A stretch of DNA of 9,150 nucleotides from Balneolales bacterium (lineage in GTDB: Bacteria > Bacteroidota > Rhodothermia > Balneolales > Natronogracilivirgulaceae), in the NCBI GenBank assembly GCA_007133995.1, contig SLLP01000214.1, forward strand, positions 1 to 9,150, in the 5' to 3' direction. Of the stretch, positions 1 through 5,673 are shown one piece after another. Each line of letters begins with the position of its first letter. Position 1 is the first letter of the stretch. A program made the translations under genes and the position numbers. The notes under the pieces were generated by a model. It did not search any database and had not been told where the DNA came from. It saw nothing but the letters and a program-made list of their open reading frames with translations.

Positions 1-291
1 ATCACATCCCAGTTCGAAAATCATGTTCGGGCGATAATGGGGCTTCCGCTCGGCAGAACGGACATGCGCTCATCTGCAGCCGTGATGGAGAATCTTCTTG
101 GCATGCGTAACGGTGATGCCATAGCCGAAGTTCCGGAAGAGCTTTGGAGCAAAAAGGAGGCGCATCTCCATGTTTATGGCAAGCACAGCAGTCGCATCGG
201 CCGTAAAATGGGGCATCTCACTCTACTGGGTGATGATCCGGTCGAAATTGCGCTTCAGGCTTCAAGACTGGCCGGAAAAATTACCATTTGA
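1..291 (+). CDS. purK: PurK C-terminal part (N5-carboxyaminoimidazole ribonucleotide synthase), 5' truncated by window edge
   Basis: The frame is open from the first base and encodes the last 96 residues of PurK, the cytosolic ATP-grasp enzyme that uses ATP and bicarbonate to turn aminoimidazole ribonucleotide (AIR) into N5-CAIR in purine synthesis. Visible family signatures are TSQFENHVRA followed by GLPLG near residues 2-18, then HLHVYGK and the terminal R-x-GRKMGH segment, which together are characteristic of the PurK C-terminal domain. The ATP-binding domains lie upstream of the window. The stop codon at 289-291 is 31 bp before the purE start, so the two are very probably co-transcribed. 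An internal ATG at 37 is not the true start, because the family motif begins before it. Recognition is by motif and by the adjacent purE. Confidence 0.93.
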   Translation: MTSQFENHVRAIMGLPLGRTDMRSSAAVMENLLGMRNGDAIAEVPEELWSKKEAHLHVYGKHSSRIGRKMGHLTLLGDDPVEIALQASRLAGKITI

Positions 292-322
292 ATCCAAAAT
301 AAAAACCTTCCTATTTGCAGTC

Positions 323-823
323 ATGAGTAAAAAACAAACTTCAAACCTGAAAGTAGCTATAATCATGGGCAGTGATTCCGACTGGCCGGTAATGAAGGCT
401 GCAGCCGATATTTGCGAACAATTTGGTGTTACGTATGAAAAGGGCGTCGTCTCTGCCCACAGAACTCCCGTATACATGGCAGAGTACGCTTTAAATGCCA
501 GAAATGAGGGGTTTGGCGTCATTATTGCCGGAGCTGGTGGAGCGGCACATCTCCCCGGAATGGTGGCTGCCCACACCACGCTTCCTGTCGTAGGAGTTCC
601 GGTTGCATCGCGCCATCTCAAAGGAATGGACAGTCTGCTCTCCATTGTTCAGATGCCCCGCGGTGTGCCGGTTGCCACCGTTGCCATCGATAATGCCATG
701 AATGCCGGACTCCTGGCACTGCAGATCCTCTCACTCAGTGACAACCGGCTTGCAGAAAAACTCGACCACTGGCGGGACGAGCAAAGGGATGCTTCACTTA
801 GAAAAAGCGATCTGCTTGGATGA
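323..823 (+). CDS. purE: PurE, N5-carboxyaminoimidazole ribonucleotide mutase (class I)
   Basis: This 166-residue cytosolic enzyme moves the carboxyl group of N5-CAIR to C4 of the imidazole ring, giving CAIR, the step after PurK. The sequence has the nucleotide-binding GSDSD (16-20), the SAHRTP loop (44-49, including the expected catalytic-region His46 and Arg47) and the A-G-A-G-G-A-A-H-L-P-G-M active-site loop (69-80). The length is usual for class I PurE. The frame stays open upstream to 170, but that part overlaps purK and has no PurE similarity, so the ATG at 323, which gives MSKKQTSNLKVAIIMGSDSD, is preferred. No Shine-Dalgarno sequence is visible before it. A purK partner immediately upstream supports the bacterial class I (mutase) assignment over a class II AIR carboxylase. 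Its end faces the end of dnaJ. Confidence 0.97.
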   Translation: MSKKQTSNLKVAIIMGSDSDWPVMKAAADICEQFGVTYEKGVVSAHRTPVYMAEYALNARNEGFGVIIAGAGGAAHLPGMVAAHTTLPVVGVPVASRHLKGMDSLLSIVQMPRGVPVATVAIDNAMNAGLLALQILSLSDNRLAEKLDHWRDEQRDASLRKSDLLG

Positions 824-865
824 TCTCCATCAACCTGTTTGGGTTTCTAAACTCTGAGCAGATCG
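808..865. terminator. Possible convergent-junction hairpin after purE
   Basis: A perfect 9-bp inverted repeat, CGATCTGCT at 808-816 and AGCAGATCG at 857-865, spans the purE stop codon and most of the gap to dnaJ, with a 40-nt loop. A second small palindrome, ATTCTC-AG-GAGAAT, lies at 881-894. Neither is followed by a clear T-run on either strand, so they are not textbook intrinsic terminators. Some termination signal is expected between these convergent genes, and this is the best candidate seen. Confidence 0.25.
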
Positions 866-884
866 TACCGGCCAAACCTGATTC

Positions 885-922
885 TCAGGAGAATGCGAAT
901 TTGTCAGGAGAATACGGATTTG
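885..922. repeat. 19-bp tandem duplication spanning the dnaJ stop codon
   Basis: Positions 885-903 and 904-922 are head-to-tail copies of a 19-bp unit beginning TCAGGAGAAT, identical at 17 of 19 positions. The right-hand copy is the minus-strand coding sequence of the last dnaJ codons (KSVFS and the stop). The left-hand copy lies just beyond the stop and is out of frame. It looks like a local slippage or duplication event that left dnaJ intact. Confidence 0.85.
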
Positions 923-2064
923 ACCCGCTCGAACAGATTCTCCCTGACCTCCTTGCTATGCGCAGGATTTAGGTTTTTCGATTCCGAAAGTGCCAAAATC
1001 TTCTTTTTCTCCTCCTCGTTGAGTTTTGTCGGTATGAAGACATTGACTCGCACATATTGATCGCCGTATTTGTGCGCATTGAGTCCTTTTATGCCTTTTT
1101 CGCGCATGCGCAGCATCTTTCCGGGTTGCGTACCCGGATCAATTTTGATTTTGGCTTTGCCTTTCAGAGTCGGCACTTCGGTAGTCATACCGAGAATGGC
1201 TTCGGGAATGCTGATATTCAGGTCGTAGAATATATCATCTCCCTCGCGGTGAAAATGTTCATGTTCCTTCTCTTCGATAAGCACAATCAGAGTACCCGGT
1301 TCGCCGCCGCGTATACCGGCATGACCTTGTCCGCGCAAGCTGATGTAATTACCCTTGGTCACACCGCTGGGGATCTGTACTTTCACCGCCTCCTCTCCTT
1401 TAACACGTCCGTTGCCATGACATTTATGGCATTTTTTCCGAACGGTGCGCCCTTCACCATGGCAGGACGGACACGGTTGCACATTCACAAACTGACCGAA
1501 CATGGTCCGGGTGACCTGCCGTACTTCGCCAACACCATTGCAGGTGTCACAGGTCATGAAATCATCCTCTGAATCGGCACCCGTTCCATTGCACTCATCG
1601 CACTTCACCTGCTTTTTCACTTTGATTTCGCGTTCGGTCCCGAAAGCAATCTCTTCTAGTGTGAGATTGAGCTGTATTTTCATGTCTTCCCCGGGCTGGC
1701 CGGTTCCGGAGCGTCGACGGCTTCTTCCCTGGCCTCCTCCCATGCCCCCAAAGATATCCCCACCAAAGATATCGCTAAACCGGCTGAAAATGTCATCAAA
1801 GCTCACATTATCAAAATCAGCTCCGAATCCACCTGCGCCACGAAGTCCATCGTGGCCAAACTGATCGTAACGCGCTCTTTTGTCCGGGTCTTTCAGCACA
1901 TCAAAGGCTTCGGCTGCTTCCTTGAATTTCTTTTCGGCATCCGCATTGCCGTCATTGCGGTCGGGATGATACTTCATCGCCATTTTACGGTATGCCCGCT
2001 TCAGTTCCGTTTCGCCAACATCCCTGCTGACTCCAAGTACTTCGTAGTAATCTCGTTTTGACAT
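904..2064 (-). CDS. dnaJ: DnaJ, Hsp40 co-chaperone
   Basis: This 386-residue cytosolic co-chaperone delivers unfolded proteins to DnaK and stimulates its ATPase. All type I (DnaJA) domains are present in order: the J domain (about 4-70) with its essential HPD at 33-35, a Gly/Phe-rich linker (about 76-120), a zinc-binding domain with four CxxCxGxG repeats starting at Cys155, Cys172, Cys198 and Cys212, and the C-terminal substrate-binding domains (about 225-360). No zinc-ligand cysteine is missing and the length is normal. The ATG at 2064 gives MSKRDYYEVLGV, the standard start. It lies 6 bp (AAAAAC) after the grpE stop, so the two are almost certainly one transcript. The final codons take part in a 19-bp tandem duplication that does not change the product. 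Confidence 0.98.
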   Translation of the reverse strand: MSKRDYYEVLGVSRDVGETELKRAYRKMAMKYHPDRNDGNADAEKKFKEAAEAFDVLKDPDKRARYDQFGHDGLRGAGGFGADFDNVSFDDIFSRFSDIFGGDIFGGMGGGQGRSRRRSGTGQPGEDMKIQLNLTLEEIAFGTEREIKVKKQVKCDECNGTGADSEDDFMTCDTCNGVGEVRQVTRTMFGQFVNVQPCPSCHGEGRTVRKKCHKCHGNGRVKGEEAVKVQIPSGVTKGNYISLRGQGHAGIRGGEPGTLIVLIEEKEHEHFHREGDDIFYDLNISIPEAILGMTTEVPTLKGKAKIKIDPGTQPGKMLRMREKGIKGLNAHKYGDQYVRVNVFIPTKLNEEEKKKILALSESKNLNPAHSKEVRENLFERVKSVFS

Positions 2065-2070
2065 GTTTTT

Positions 2071-2808
2071 TTATTGACTGACTATTACCTTGGCGTGTTT
2101 GATGATACGGTCACCAATTTTGTATCCCGGTTCCATCACCTGCAGAATGGTGTTGCTTTCTGTGGATTCATCCGCTGCCGGCTGGATGAGCATGGCGTCA
2201 TGCATCTCAACATCGAAGGGCACTCCGGTCTCTTCGATAGGTTCGACTCCGTAATCTGCAAGTATTCGCTCGAAATTGGCGAGCACCAGCCTGAGTCCTT
2301 CCAGAAAGTTTTTATCCACTTCATGCCCCTTGGATGCTTCGACACTACGCTTCAGGTCTTCCCGGATGGGCAGGAAGCGGGAAACGGCATCAGCCCGAGC
2401 CTGGTCAAAGAGTTGTGCTTTTTCCTTCTGCGTTCTCCTTTTCATATTTTCAAATTCAGCAGCCTTGCGAAGCATGGCATCCCGGGTTTTCTCAAGCTCA
2501 TCGTTGAGCCGAAGAATCTCCTGCTGCAGGTCATTAAGCTGTTCATCAACCTGTTCTTCGCTTTGTGAGTCTGTTTCATGGGACTCCCTGTTGTGCTGAT
2601 GCTGTTGCCGGCTCTCGGTGTTTCCGGTGCTTTGTGATTGCCGATCACCAGCCTGAACCTCATGATTTGGCCGATCATCTGATGCAGATGAACCTGAGGT
2701 CCCGGTTTCACTTTTCCGTGGATTGTTGGCAGCTGATTCTTCAGTGTTTTCACCGGCCTTGCCAGCAGCTGCACTTGCTTTTGTCGTGTTCTTATTATCG
2801 ATATTCAT
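2071..2808 (-). CDS. grpE: GrpE, nucleotide exchange factor of DnaK
   Basis: This 245-residue protein releases ADP from DnaK and so resets the DnaK-DnaJ cycle in the cytosol. Residues 1 to about 85 are a polar, Ser/Asn/Gln/Glu/His-rich stretch that is probably disordered, longer than the roughly 40 residues seen in E. coli GrpE. Residues about 86-137 form a heptad-like helix (EEQVDEQLNDLQQEILRLND) that should make the dimeric coiled coil. The four-helix-bundle region follows (about 138-185), then the beta-wing domain that contacts DnaK, with PFDVEMHDAM near 197-206 and GYKIGDRIIKHAKVIV near the C terminus. The ATG at 2808 is the first in frame and no better internal start is evident. A perfect 20-bp tandem repeat ends 5 bp before it. 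It lies between hrcA upstream and dnaJ downstream, a classic stress-chaperone arrangement. Confidence 0.96.
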   Translation of the reverse strand: MNIDNKNTTKASAAAGKAGENTEESAANNPRKSETGTSGSSASDDRPNHEVQAGDRQSQSTGNTESRQQHQHNRESHETDSQSEEQVDEQLNDLQQEILRLNDELEKTRDAMLRKAAEFENMKRRTQKEKAQLFDQARADAVSRFLPIREDLKRSVEASKGHEVDKNFLEGLRLVLANFERILADYGVEPIEETGVPFDVEMHDAMLIQPAADESTESNTILQVMEPGYKIGDRIIKHAKVIVSQ

Positions 2809-3083
2809 ACCTGATTATTGCTTTACTGAAATAATTATTGCTTTACTGAAATAACTATTATCACGTTTCCAAAATTTCATGTTTTTTTCTGTTGATGCTT
2901 GCGCCGGCGTATAACGACGGGCACTGCCGGTCAATCCGCATTGACGCAAGGCCGGGTTAGATCCGTTTGGTCTGAGCTGTACTGCAATCCTGTCCAGAAT
3001 GTCCGGGCAGGTTGGAGAGTGCAGATTCAGGCTGGTCGAAACGGGCAAACTGAGTGCACCGAATGAACCTGTTTGATCAATAA
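2809..3083. other. 275-bp spacer between hrcA and grpE
   Basis: The grpE-proximal 70 bp is AT-rich and contains the 20-bp tandem repeat. The remainder is more GC-rich, with a perfect 6-bp hairpin at 2930-2945 (GTCAAT, loop CCGC, ATTGAC) and no T-run. A minus-strand open frame of 77 codons (2815-3048) crosses the spacer. It overlaps the tandem repeat, resembles no family I recognise and is probably not a gene. No CIRCE inverted repeat is present. The sequence TTTTGG with AT-rich DNA downstream (minus strand, about 2875-2845) could hold a grpE promoter, but the match to the Bacteroidetes TTTG/TAnnTTTG consensus is too loose to call. Confidence 0.5.
2814..2853. repeat. Perfect 20-bp tandem repeat before grpE
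   Basis: Two exact head-to-tail copies of a 20-bp AT-rich unit, beginning ATTATTGCTTTACTG on the plus strand, occupy 2814-2833 and 2834-2853; bases 2854-2859 (ACTATT) resemble the start of a third copy. Relative to grpE they cover about -6 to -45, the place where the untranslated leader and possibly the promoter should lie. A change in copy number would alter the leader or promoter spacing. No function can be read directly. Confidence 0.95.
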
Positions 3084-4136
3084 CTACCCCGGATTATAAA
3101 GATTAAAACGGTTGGCAAGCTGCTCGACGAGTGCAACCATTCTACTGTAATTCATTCGGGTGGGGCCCACCAAACCGATCGTACCCTGAATACCGCCATA
3201 GTGGAAATTGGCCGAAACGACACTGCATTGTTCGACCTGCTGGATCTTGTTTTCCTTGCCGATCCGTATCTGGACTTCCCGATCCGTAATTTTCTGATCC
3301 TTTTCATCAAAGAGATGAATGATCATGTCCTCGTTTTCAAGGAGCTCTATAATGCCCTTATAGCTGCTCAAATCATTAAATTCCGGCTGCAGCGCCATAT
3401 ATTCAACGCCACCAAAATGAAACTTCCGCAACTGACGGTCATCAAATATGGTGTCGGCGCTGTCAATGAAGACCCGTATCAATCCGGCCTGGTCATTACC
3501 GTCAAACCCCGCTAGCATCTCATCGATCTTGTTGGCTATTTCGGTCATCTTGTAGCCATGAAGACGTTCGTTAAGGAAGCGGGCAACCCGTTCCAGCTCA
3601 TCGGAACGGATTTCGGATTGCACTTCGACCGAGAGTGTCTTTACAATGCCGCTTTCGATGGTCAGTACGACAAGAATTCGATTTGAACTGATGGACAGCA
3701 GTTCGATTTTTTTGAATATTCCCTGAGCCAGCTTGGGCGCGATGACAACGGCCAACAGATTGGAAAGCCGGGCCAGGATGCGCGCTGCAGACTGCACTGC
3801 TTCGTCCACATCCGTAATCAGATAATTTTGTATGGAATCAAGGATCTGGCGCTCCTCTTTGCTCAGAACCGACACTTGCATCAGAGAATTTACATAAAGC
3901 CTGTATCCGTCCTCCGTCGGAATTCGACCCGAGGAGGTATGCGGATGATCAAGCAAGCCCTTGCTTTCCAAACTGTTCATGGCATTACGCACAGTGGCCG
4001 AACTGACGTTAAGACGATAGCGCTCGACCAGTGCTTTGGATGCGACCGGACTTGCCGTCACGATAAAATTCTGGATGATGCATCTGAGTACTTCCTGCTC
4101 ACGATTTGTCAGTTCCGAAAACCCGGATAATCTCAT
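3084..4136 (-). CDS. hrcA: HrcA, heat-inducible transcription repressor
   Basis: HrcA is a dimeric DNA-binding repressor that in many bacteria shuts off chaperone genes through the CIRCE operator. The protein as called is 350 residues, typical of the family. It begins with a winged helix-turn-helix (LTNREQEVLRCIIQNFI, then VSSATVRNAMNSLESKGLL), followed by the hallmark HPHTSSGRIPTEDGYRLYV. The larger C-terminal part carries the GAF-like dimerisation region and ends in a conserved GxIGLVGPTRMNYSRM segment. The frame could extend 20 codons to a TTG at 4196, but the family start matches the ATG at 4136, and the extra stretch is AT-rich and holds a palindrome suited to a control region. It lies upstream of grpE-dnaJ on the same strand, so it probably regulates them and itself, although no CIRCE is visible here. 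Confidence 0.95.
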   Translation of the reverse strand: MRLSGFSELTNREQEVLRCIIQNFIVTASPVASKALVERYRLNVSSATVRNAMNSLESKGLLDHPHTSSGRIPTEDGYRLYVNSLMQVSVLSKEERQILDSIQNYLITDVDEAVQSAARILARLSNLLAVVIAPKLAQGIFKKIELLSISSNRILVVLTIESGIVKTLSVEVQSEIRSDELERVARFLNERLHGYKMTEIANKIDEMLAGFDGNDQAGLIRVFIDSADTIFDDRQLRKFHFGGVEYMALQPEFNDLSSYKGIIELLENEDMIIHLFDEKDQKITDREVQIRIGKENKIQQVEQCSVVSANFHYGGIQGTIGLVGPTRMNYSRMVALVEQLANRFNLYNPG

Positions 4137-4160
4137 TTCTGCACCTGAATTCTTTAATCT

Positions 4161-4183
4161 TTTATAACTTGGAAAGTTACAAA
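4161..4183. promoter_or_regulatory. Interrupted palindrome upstream of hrcA, candidate operator
   Basis: TAACTT (4165-4170) and AAGTTA (4174-4179) form a perfect 6-bp inverted repeat around GGA. After one mismatched pair the symmetry continues for three more base pairs (TTT at 4161-4163 with AAA at 4181-4183). It sits 25-47 bp upstream of the hrcA ATG in AT-rich DNA, where a promoter or operator is expected. On the minus strand its upstream edge reads TTTG, the form of a Bacteroidetes -33 element. It does not resemble the CIRCE consensus (TTAGCACTC-N9-GAGTGCTAA). Binding by HrcA or another regulator is only a suggestion. Confidence 0.35.
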
Positions 4184-4235
4184 TAAATAGACTCAAATGA
4201 AACCGTCTTCGCAGTTATCGTTCAACAAAAAGCTT

Positions 4236-4616
4236 TCATGATTCACTGAAAATTTCGATCATATTCCCATCGGGATCGGATATGAAGACAAAGCGGCCAT
4301 TTTTACGGTTGGATGGTCCACTCAGGATGGTAACCTCCTGCTCACGGAAAAACGCAGCCAGTTCATCGACCATTTCCGGCGTGTCGACAAAGAAACCGAA
4401 ATGATCCACACGATAGTCTTTTGAGCTTTTTACGTACTCGGTTTCTGCCTCTACGAGTACAAGCGAGTCTTTGCCAATGCGATATACGGTCATACTTCGG
4501 CCCATTTTTTTTTCAACGGCAAATCCGAGTATGTCGGTGTAAAACTGCTCTGCCTTTTCAATATTATTGACCCGAAGTGTGATGTGATTGATGCCTTTGA
4601 ATATCATCTTGCTCAT
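4236..4616 (-). CDS. VOC-superfamily (glyoxalase/dioxygenase-fold) protein
   Basis: This 126-residue cytosolic protein has the paired beta-alpha-beta-beta-beta units of the vicinal oxygen chelate fold: INHITLRVNNIEKAEQFYTDILGF at the start of module one and VDHFGFFVD at the start of module two, ending in ISDPDGNMIEIF. Candidate metal ligands in the usual places are His11, Glu56, His72 and Glu121, so it probably binds a divalent metal. Family members include glyoxalase I, fosfomycin-modifying enzymes and ring-cleaving dioxygenases. The sequence does not let me choose a substrate, so no symbol is given. The ATG at 4616 is used; an in-frame ATG three codons later is an alternative. It lies 99 bp upstream of hrcA on the same strand, but with enough spacing for hrcA to have its own promoter. 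Confidence 0.87.
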   Translation of the reverse strand: MSKMIFKGINHITLRVNNIEKAEQFYTDILGFAVEKKMGRSMTVYRIGKDSLVLVEAETEYVKSSKDYRVDHFGFFVDTPEMVDELAAFFREQEVTILSGPSNRKNGRFVFISDPDGNMIEIFSES

Positions 4617-4753
4617 ATTGCAAACAGGGATTGGTGTAAGAAATTGATTTGATGTTCAGCTTTCGCGCCTAATATAACGTAATTTTATTTATTTCAGTTT
4701 AATCATACCTTTGATGAAACGAACATGACAGCCACCGGCTGACACACCGGCGC

Positions 4754-4807
4754 TTGATTATAATTGTCATGGCCATTCTATCTGACCTATTGAATCAGAA
4801 ATTATAA
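4754..4807 (+). other. Candidate 17-residue micro-ORF, repeat copy 1
   Basis: Reading from the TTG at 4754 gives a hydrophobic 17-residue peptide, MIIIVMAILSDLLNQKL, that ends at the TAA at 4805-4807; an ATG-initiated version starts at 4769 (12 residues). The second repeat copy encodes an aligned peptide of the same length. There is no visible ribosome binding site, and the opposite strand also has a short frame starting with similar residues in both copies. Whether it is translated cannot be told from the sequence. Confidence 0.15.
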
Positions 4808-4815
4808 ACAGATGA

Positions 4816-4877
4816 AATGTCCATGACCGGCATAATCCCGGACGCACAGACGCATGATTATGATCGTCATGGACATT
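4816..4877. other. Long nested stem-loop within the repeat array
   Basis: The perfect 12-bp outer stem (4816-4827 with 4866-4877) is followed, after a 3x3 internal loop, by a perfect 7-bp inner stem (CATAATC at 4831-4837 with GATTATG at 4856-4862) and an 18-nt loop. That is 19 paired positions in 62 nt, unlikely by chance. It could form as RNA from either strand. The competing structure, 4766-4777 with 4816-4827, has its own inner 5-bp stem (TCTGA 4781-4785, TCAGA 4795-4799). Confidence 0.7.
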
Positions 4878-4907
4878 CTATGTGACCTTATAAATCGAAC
4901 TTTTTAA
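4854..4907 (+). other. Candidate 17-residue micro-ORF, repeat copy 2
   Basis: The ATG at 4854 opens a frame encoding MIMIVMDILCDLINRTF and stopping at TAA 4905-4907, exactly 100 bp downstream of its counterpart. In both copies the frame is preceded by codons for Thr-His-Arg-Arg, with synonymous changes at the Thr and first Arg codons. Of the 16 differences between copies over 4742-4807 and 4842-4907, I count 9 at third codon positions, a mild coding-like bias. Start choice and translation are uncertain. Confidence 0.17.
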
Positions 4908-4947
4908 ACACATGAAATAACTGTCGGAACAAACCGGTAACTCAGCC

Positions 4948-4986
4948 TGGAAGCCCAATATTCGCTTCCACCGAAAAATCTTTTTT
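4948..4986 (+). promoter_or_regulatory. Hairpin plus T-run in the rsmI leader, possible attenuator
   Basis: A perfect 7-bp stem, TGGAAGC at 4948-4954 with GCTTCCA at 4964-4970, encloses a 9-nt loop and is followed after 10 nt by six T residues (4981-4986), ending 3 bp before the rsmI TTG start. The spacer between stem and T-run is too long for a standard intrinsic terminator. It may be a leader structure affecting rsmI-lnt expression, or chance. Confidence 0.25.
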
Positions 4987-4989
4987 ACA

Positions 4990-5673
4990 TTGGGAATTTT
5001 ATATCTCGTTGCAACCCCTATCGGCAACCTTGCCGACTTCTCAAACCGATCGGTCGAAATTCTTAAATCGGTCGATGTGGTAGCATGTGAAAACACCCGG
5101 ACTTCAACCAGACTTCTACAGCATTACGGGGTTCGAACCCCCACACTTGCGTTTCATCAGCACAACGAACACAGAAAAGTTGTGATGCTTATGGAACGTC
5201 TCGAGAGCGGTCAGAGTATTGCATTGATCAGTGACGCAGGCACTCCCGGCGTATCCGATCCCGGGTTTCTGGCAGCCAGAGAGGCGCACCACAGAGGTCA
5301 CACTGTTTGTGCAATTCCCGGAGCTTCAGCTGCCCTTGTGGCTCTCACGGCAAGTGGATTGCCCAGTGACCGTTTCATCTTCGAGGGTTTTCTCCCTGCG
5401 AAAAAAGGCCGGTCAGGAAGGCTGGATGCCATTGCAGAACAAGAAACTACGGTTATTCTTTTTGAAAGCGTTCATCGCATTCAAAAACTTGTGGATGAGC
5501 TGGCCGCCCGCTGTGACGAACACCGGATGATAGCAGTCTGCCGGGAGCTGACCAAACAATTTGAGGAAATCATCCGTGGAAAGCGGGATGAAGTGAGGGA
5601 TAAAATCGCAGCTCATCCCAATTTAAAAGGGGAGTTCGTCGTTATTGTCGCCGGTAAAAGCTACTCTGAATAA
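4990..5673 (+). CDS. rsmI: RsmI, 16S rRNA (cytidine1402-2'-O)-methyltransferase
   Basis: This 227-residue, SAM-dependent tetrapyrrole-methylase-fold enzyme 2'-O-methylates C1402 in the decoding centre of 16S rRNA. It shows the full motif series: LYLVATPIGNL (4-14), CENTRTSTRLL (33-43; the family often has CEDTR here), SDAGTPGVSDPG (81-92), IPGASA (109-114), FEGFLP (131-136), LFESVHRI (157-164), CRELTKQFEE and KGEFVVIVAG near the end. It is shorter than the 286-residue E. coli protein and lacks most of the C-terminal extension, as I would expect for this phylum. There is no ATG before the first motif; the frame opens after a TAA at 4918, and the TTG at 4990, giving MGILYLVATP, fits the family start. 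Its TAA is directly followed by the lnt ATG, so the two are surely co-transcribed. Confidence 0.95.
   Translation: MGILYLVATPIGNLADFSNRSVEILKSVDVVACENTRTSTRLLQHYGVRTPTLAFHQHNEHRKVVMLMERLESGQSIALISDAGTPGVSDPGFLAAREAHHRGHTVCAIPGASAALVALTASGLPSDRFIFEGFLPAKKGRSGRLDAIAEQETTVILFESVHRIQKLVDELAARCDEHRMIAVCRELTKQFEEIIRGKRDEVRDKIAAHPNLKGEFVVIVAGKSYSE

Larger units (their letters stand above)
4742..4918. repeat. Two-copy 100-bp-period direct repeat with alternating inverted arms
   Basis: Positions 4742-4818 and 4842-4918 align without gaps at an offset of exactly 100 bp, with 60 of 77 bases identical by my count. Shared blocks include CATTCTAT, TGACCT and TAAACA...ATGAAAT. Within the array three 12-bp arms lie exactly 50 bp apart in alternating orientation: GTCATGGCCATT (4766-4777), AATGTCCATGAC (4816-4827) and GTCATGGACATT (4866-4877). 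The middle arm pairs perfectly with the right one and with one mismatch with the left one, so two mutually exclusive hairpins are possible. A weaker fourth arm (9 of 12) lies at 4718-4729. The arrangement resembles BIME/REP-type mosaic elements or a structured leader RNA. Confidence 0.85.
4617..4989. other. 373-bp divergent intergenic region between the VOC gene and rsmI
   Basis: No protein-coding gene of normal size is present. The left third (about 4617-4717) is AT-rich and should carry the VOC promoter on the minus strand; a TATATT-like -10 lies near 4670-4676, but no convincing partner element is seen. The middle (about 4718-4918) is a repeat array with alternating inverted arms, described separately. 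The right end holds a hairpin and T-run just before the rsmI start. The rsmI-lnt promoter must lie in or before this array. Confidence 0.7.

Noticed and set aside
170..322. Upstream extension of purE to an ATG at 170
   Set aside because: It overlaps the purK end in another frame and has no PurE similarity; the ATG at 323 gives a normal-length protein.
2815..3048. 77-codon minus-strand open frame between hrcA and grpE as a gene
   Set aside because: No family resemblance or ribosome binding site, and its 3' end runs through the 20-bp tandem repeat; most likely chance.
3010..3060. Two GAGTGCA motifs resembling half of a CIRCE element
   Set aside because: They are in the same orientation, about 40 bp apart, and no matching inverted half lies 9 bp away, so they do not form CIRCE.
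4137..4196. 20-residue N-terminal extension of HrcA from a TTG codon
   Set aside because: The family begins near LTNREQEVL, an ATG lies at 4136, and the extension is AT-rich with a palindrome typical of control DNA.
4686..4710. TTATTTCAGT shared with the minus-strand unit of the repeat before grpE, as a common regulatory motif
   Set aside because: Only 10 AT-rich bases match and the positions relative to the genes differ; chance is the simpler explanation.
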